32,482 bases of DNA, from positions 1 to 32,482 of the forward strand of contig JAOAJX010000004.1 of NCBI GenBank assembly GCA_026413945.1, written 5' to 3'. This document shows positions 29,747-32,482 of this stretch, one piece after another. The notes below the pieces were generated by a model. That model saw nothing but the letters and a program-made list of their open reading frames with translations, did no database searches and had not been told where the DNA came from. Position numbers and translations under genes: made by a program. The number at the start of each line of letters is the position of its first letter. The first letter of the stretch is position 1. The stretch is from Candidatus Iainarchaeum sp. (GTDB lineage Archaea > Iainarchaeota > Iainarchaeia > Iainarchaeales > DTGL01).

Positions 29747-32482
29747 CTATTCGATATATATTGCTGGCTTGAATGGCATTGCGTCTTTTGCTTTGCTTTT
29801 AGGATCATATTCTACCTTATCTTCAAGTTGCACAATAACATCACATTCAAAAAGCCCTGAAAGGAAGTCCTTTGATGCAGCAAGTATTTTCATTTCATCT
29901 ACAGGCACCATTTCCCTAAGCTCGCTCCACTTTGCTAAGAGCTTTTTTATAATGTTTACAGCATATTGCCCTTTTGCTTTTATTGATTCGTCACTCATAG
30001 CAATCCTTATAGCACTACTTTGGTCCGGTATTTGGAGTTTTTCCTTGAGAAGGCCAAATAAGTTTCTTTTCCACTCACTGCAAACATAGATATAAATCTT
30101 TTTTGGCTTATCAATCTTTGCAAGCTTTTTTATTTCATTCAAATCATCAACAATGTTGGCAACGATACTCTCTGCAGCGCTGATCTTTTGATCTGTCTTT
30201 AGCTTTTTTGGAATTCTTGCGAAGAATATTGAGCTCCTGTTGCCTAGCTTTTGCCAAAGCTCCTCTGCTAGGTGAGGCATAAATGGAGCGATACAAACAG
30301 CCCAATTGCTCAAAAAATAATACATAAGTTGCTTATTATACTTATTTTTTCTATGCTCATACCAGTTAAAATCCTTCAGAAGCTGGAAAGATATGCACTG
30401 TAGAGCTCTTCTGAACTCCATTTTTTCCATTGCCTGGACATATTCATTTATGCGCTCATTTATCCTATTGTAAAACCACTTTTCTGGAAGGTTCAGCCCC
30501 TTAATTTTACCCTTTTTGGCTTTTGACGCATTTCTGAAAAGCAACTCTACAAAAGAATTCAGTTTAGAGAAGCTCTTTTCAATCTCCCTTTGCTGCCAAT
30601 TTAGTTCTTCCCATGGTTCAACGATATTCATTAGGAAAAACCTGACGAAGTCGGCACCTATGGAGTCACATAAGTCATTTATAAGAACAACGTTGCCTTT
30701 GGATGATGACATTTTTTTACCTTCAAGAACAACCATGCCTAGGTTAAGTGTTCCTTTTTGTCTTTTATTTGGTGGGAAAATCGCAGTGTGTTGGAAAATG
30801 GAAAAAGACATGTGATTTGGTATTAGCTCAATAGCACTCACATTATACGCCAAAGGATACCAATATTTGAATGAGTCATGCATTTCCTTGAGAACACTCT
30901 TTTTAATCCCATATTTTTTTGAGATCTCAGCTATTCTTCCCTTACCAAGAAAGATGTAATCAAATACTTCTGGCTCAAGCTTTTCTGCGGGCACCTGTTT
31001 TATTATGTTTGCAATAGTAAAATAAGCCATATAAATTGTTGAGTCTGCAAGCGGCTCTAGTATTAACTCTTTTTGGAATGGAAAGTTTGTTCCGAGCCCC
31101 TTAGATCTTGTACACGGTTTGTCATCAAGCCACTCGAAGACCTTCTCATAATTTATCTTGAAAAGTGCTGGCACTATTTGCATTCCTGACAAGGTTTTCT
31201 TTGATTCCTCCTTCCACCTTTCATCAGAATATTTCACAAACCATTGATCTTCTAAAACGCGCACCACACACTGAGAACCACACCTGCACACAACCTTCCC
31301 TTCAAGCTCATAAAAAATAGCTGCTTGGTTTTTTTCTATGAGCTCTTTTTTAACTAGCTCTTTCGCCTTATTTACTTGCATACCCGCATATTTGTTACAA
31401 TTGCTGTTCATGATTCCTTTGTGGAATCCGAGCTTGTAAACAGTTTTTTTTGCTTCTTCGAGTTTTTCAGCATCAGATTGGCTTTTTATTCCCAAATCAT
31501 TGCAAATCTTCACCGCTGATAGATTTCCATAGCCTTCAAGCTCTATTATTGGAATTGGCTTTATTGAAGTAAGCAAATCGTAATTTAGACCAAAGCTTTC
31601 AGCCAAAGCTTGGTTTTGCTGCAATTCTCTTAGAGCGATGTAATCTATTGGTGCATCACTCGGTACTGATGTTACAATGCCTGTGCCTGTTGCAGGATCA
31701 CAAAAGTCTGCTGGGAGAACAATAATGTTCCTTTCAATACCGGGTGCAAGCACCTGCCTGCCAACAAGCTCAGAGCCATTTAAAGTACCAACTTTCTCTA
31801 TATCCTTAACTTGTTCTTTGTACTTGTCGAAAAACTCTTTGCTTGCAATCCATTGCTCAGCCCCTACTTTTACCTTCGCATATTCAATATCTGGCCTAAC
31901 CCAAAGATTTGTTTGGCCAAAAACTGTTTCTGGTCGAAGAGTTGCAGCAATCAAATAAGTATTCTCATCGAGCTTGAACTTAAGCAAAGTATATTCCTGT
32001 ATGCCGAGGCCTTCGCCTTCGCTAAGGTCATGATCACCAACAGGATTCTTGCACTGTGGACAATATCGCACAGGATAAGCCTTCTTTATAATATATCCTT
32101 TTGATGCAAGTGTCTTGTATTGCCATTCTATAAAGCGCTTATATTGAGGATCTATCGTTTTAAGCTCACGCCTCCAATCAATGCCAAGGCCTAATTTCTT
32201 AAAACCTGCTTTATATCCATATTTTGCTTTGTTTATCATATAATCAACGAAGCTTTCTGGGCTTTCCGTAAGATATTTGAAATCTTCTTTTGGAATCCTT
32301 GCATTCTCATGGAATATTTTTATTGTTTTTTCATTTCCTTTTTGCAATGCTTCCACTGCAGCAATGACAGGAGTGCCTGAGACGTGCCATCCCATAGGCA
32401 TTAGCACATTAAATCCAGTAAGCATCTTGTACTTTGCGGCTACGTCCGTTGCGGTATATGTGCGTGCATGTCCTATATGCAT
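29747..32482 (-). CDS. leuS: Leucyl-tRNA synthetase, archaeal type, 5' end outside the window
   Basis: Class I synthetase; 911 aa are visible and the N-terminus is cut by the right edge, since the HIGH motif (MHIGHARTY) is the very first visible sequence and real LeuRS proteins have roughly 40-50 residues before it. Next come VLMPMGWHVSGTP, a CP1 editing domain with TLRPETVFGQTN and GTGIVTSVPSDAPID, a CPQC zinc-type pair, and KMSKS as KKMSSSKGNVV. The arrangement and the C-terminal extension agree with archaeal/eukaryotic LeuRS. It is convergent with the RelA/SpoT homolog, 13 nt apart. Confidence 0.95.
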   Translation of the reverse strand: MHIGHARTYTATDVAAKYKMLTGFNVLMPMGWHVSGTPVIAAVEALQKGNEKTIKIFHENARIPKEDFKYLTESPESFVDYMINKAKYGYKAGFKKLGLGIDWRRELKTIDPQYKRFIEWQYKTLASKGYIIKKAYPVRYCPQCKNPVGDHDLSEGEGLGIQEYTLLKFKLDENTYLIAATLRPETVFGQTNLWVRPDIEYAKVKVGAEQWIASKEFFDKYKEQVKDIEKVGTLNGSELVGRQVLAPGIERNIIVLPADFCDPATGTGIVTSVPSDAPIDYIALRELQQNQALAESFGLNYDLLTSIKPIPIIELEGYGNLSAVKICNDLGIKSQSDAEKLEEAKKTVYKLGFHKGIMNSNCNKYAGMQVNKAKELVKKELIEKNQAAIFYELEGKVVCRCGSQCVVRVLEDQWFVKYSDERWKEESKKTLSGMQIVPALFKINYEKVFEWLDDKPCTRSKGLGTNFPFQKELILEPLADSTIYMAYFTIANIIKQVPAEKLEPEVFDYIFLGKGRIAEISKKYGIKKSVLKEMHDSFKYWYPLAYNVSAIELIPNHMSFSIFQHTAIFPPNKRQKGTLNLGMVVLEGKKMSSSKGNVVLINDLCDSIGADFVRFFLMNIVEPWEELNWQQREIEKSFSKLNSFVELLFRNASKAKKGKIKGLNLPEKWFYNRINERINEYVQAMEKMEFRRALQCISFQLLKDFNWYEHRKNKYNKQLMYYFLSNWAVCIAPFMPHLAEELWQKLGNRSSIFFARIPKKLKTDQKISAAESIVANIVDDLNEIKKLAKIDKPKKIYIYVCSEWKRNLFGLLKEKLQIPDQSSAIRIAMSDESIKAKGQYAVNIIKKLLAKWSELREMVPVDEMKILAASKDFLSGLFECDVIVQLEDKVEYDPKSKAKDAMPFKPAIYIE

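Noticed and set aside
29747-32482. Treating the ATG at the right edge as the true leuS start
   Set aside because: The HIGH motif would then be residues 2-5; known LeuRS proteins have a conserved segment before it, so the gene continues outside the window.
1-32482. Insertion sequences, integrase genes, att sites or a replication origin
   Set aside because: No transposase or recombinase frame and no long inverted or direct repeats were seen; the window reads as ordinary chromosome with a defence locus.

Overview
This is an AT-rich archaeal chromosome segment. The archaeal signs are: nop5 and fibrillarin (C/D-box RNP core) genes, a tRNA-Arg with a 14-nt intron at position 37/38, a tRNA-Thr with U73 and no encoded CCA, archaeal-type Ile, Leu and Gly tRNA synthetases, a membrane-anchored Lon-like S16 protease, TATA boxes about 25 nt upstream of leaderless or GGTGA-led starts, and a Csa3-like CARF/winged-helix regulator. 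Bacterial-looking genes are mixed in (an AspRS with the GAD insertion and a RelA/SpoT homolog). This mosaic fits a DPANN-type archaeon, but the lineage call is an inference and not secure.

Region 1 (1-10105) is a type III-A CRISPR-Cas locus. The end of a CRISPR array (37-nt repeat) runs off the left edge. An AT-rich leader follows, then a minus-strand operon whose transcription order is csm1(cas10)-csm2-csm3-csm4-csm5-CARF/HEPN ribonuclease-cas6-cas1-cas2. The Csm1 HD and GGDD sites and the Csm3 catalytic Asp are all present, so DNA cleavage, cyclic oligoadenylate (cOA) signalling and RNA cleavage are all predicted. A divergent Csa3-like gene shares the upstream intergenic region, which holds a 20-bp near-palindrome. 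One spacer looks like a ribosome-binding site plus start codon, in the orientation expected for mRNA targeting.

Region 2 (10109-13534) holds a PPP-family phosphatase and a large secreted or anchored surface protein with strictly spaced cysteine modules and five Ig-like units.

Region 3 (13678-22737) holds tRNA-Thr(CGU), glyS, then divergently nop5, an exported metzincin-like protease and fibrillarin, then nrdD, a bacterial-type aspS, nrdG and an intron-containing tRNA-Arg(CCU). NrdD and its radical-SAM activase NrdG form an anaerobic ribonucleotide reductase, indicating anaerobic growth.

Region 4 (22738-32482) holds ileS, a Lon-like protease, argS translationally coupled to a RelA/SpoT homolog, and a leuS gene cut by the right edge. 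Five aminoacyl-tRNA synthetases lie within 19 kb.

The points most worth following are the RelA/SpoT homolog with an intact hydrolase and a decayed synthetase coupled to argS, the start-codon-targeting spacer, the Csa3-type regulator on a type III-A operon, the cysteine-module surface protein, and the bacterial, probably non-discriminating, AspRS between nrdD and nrdG.
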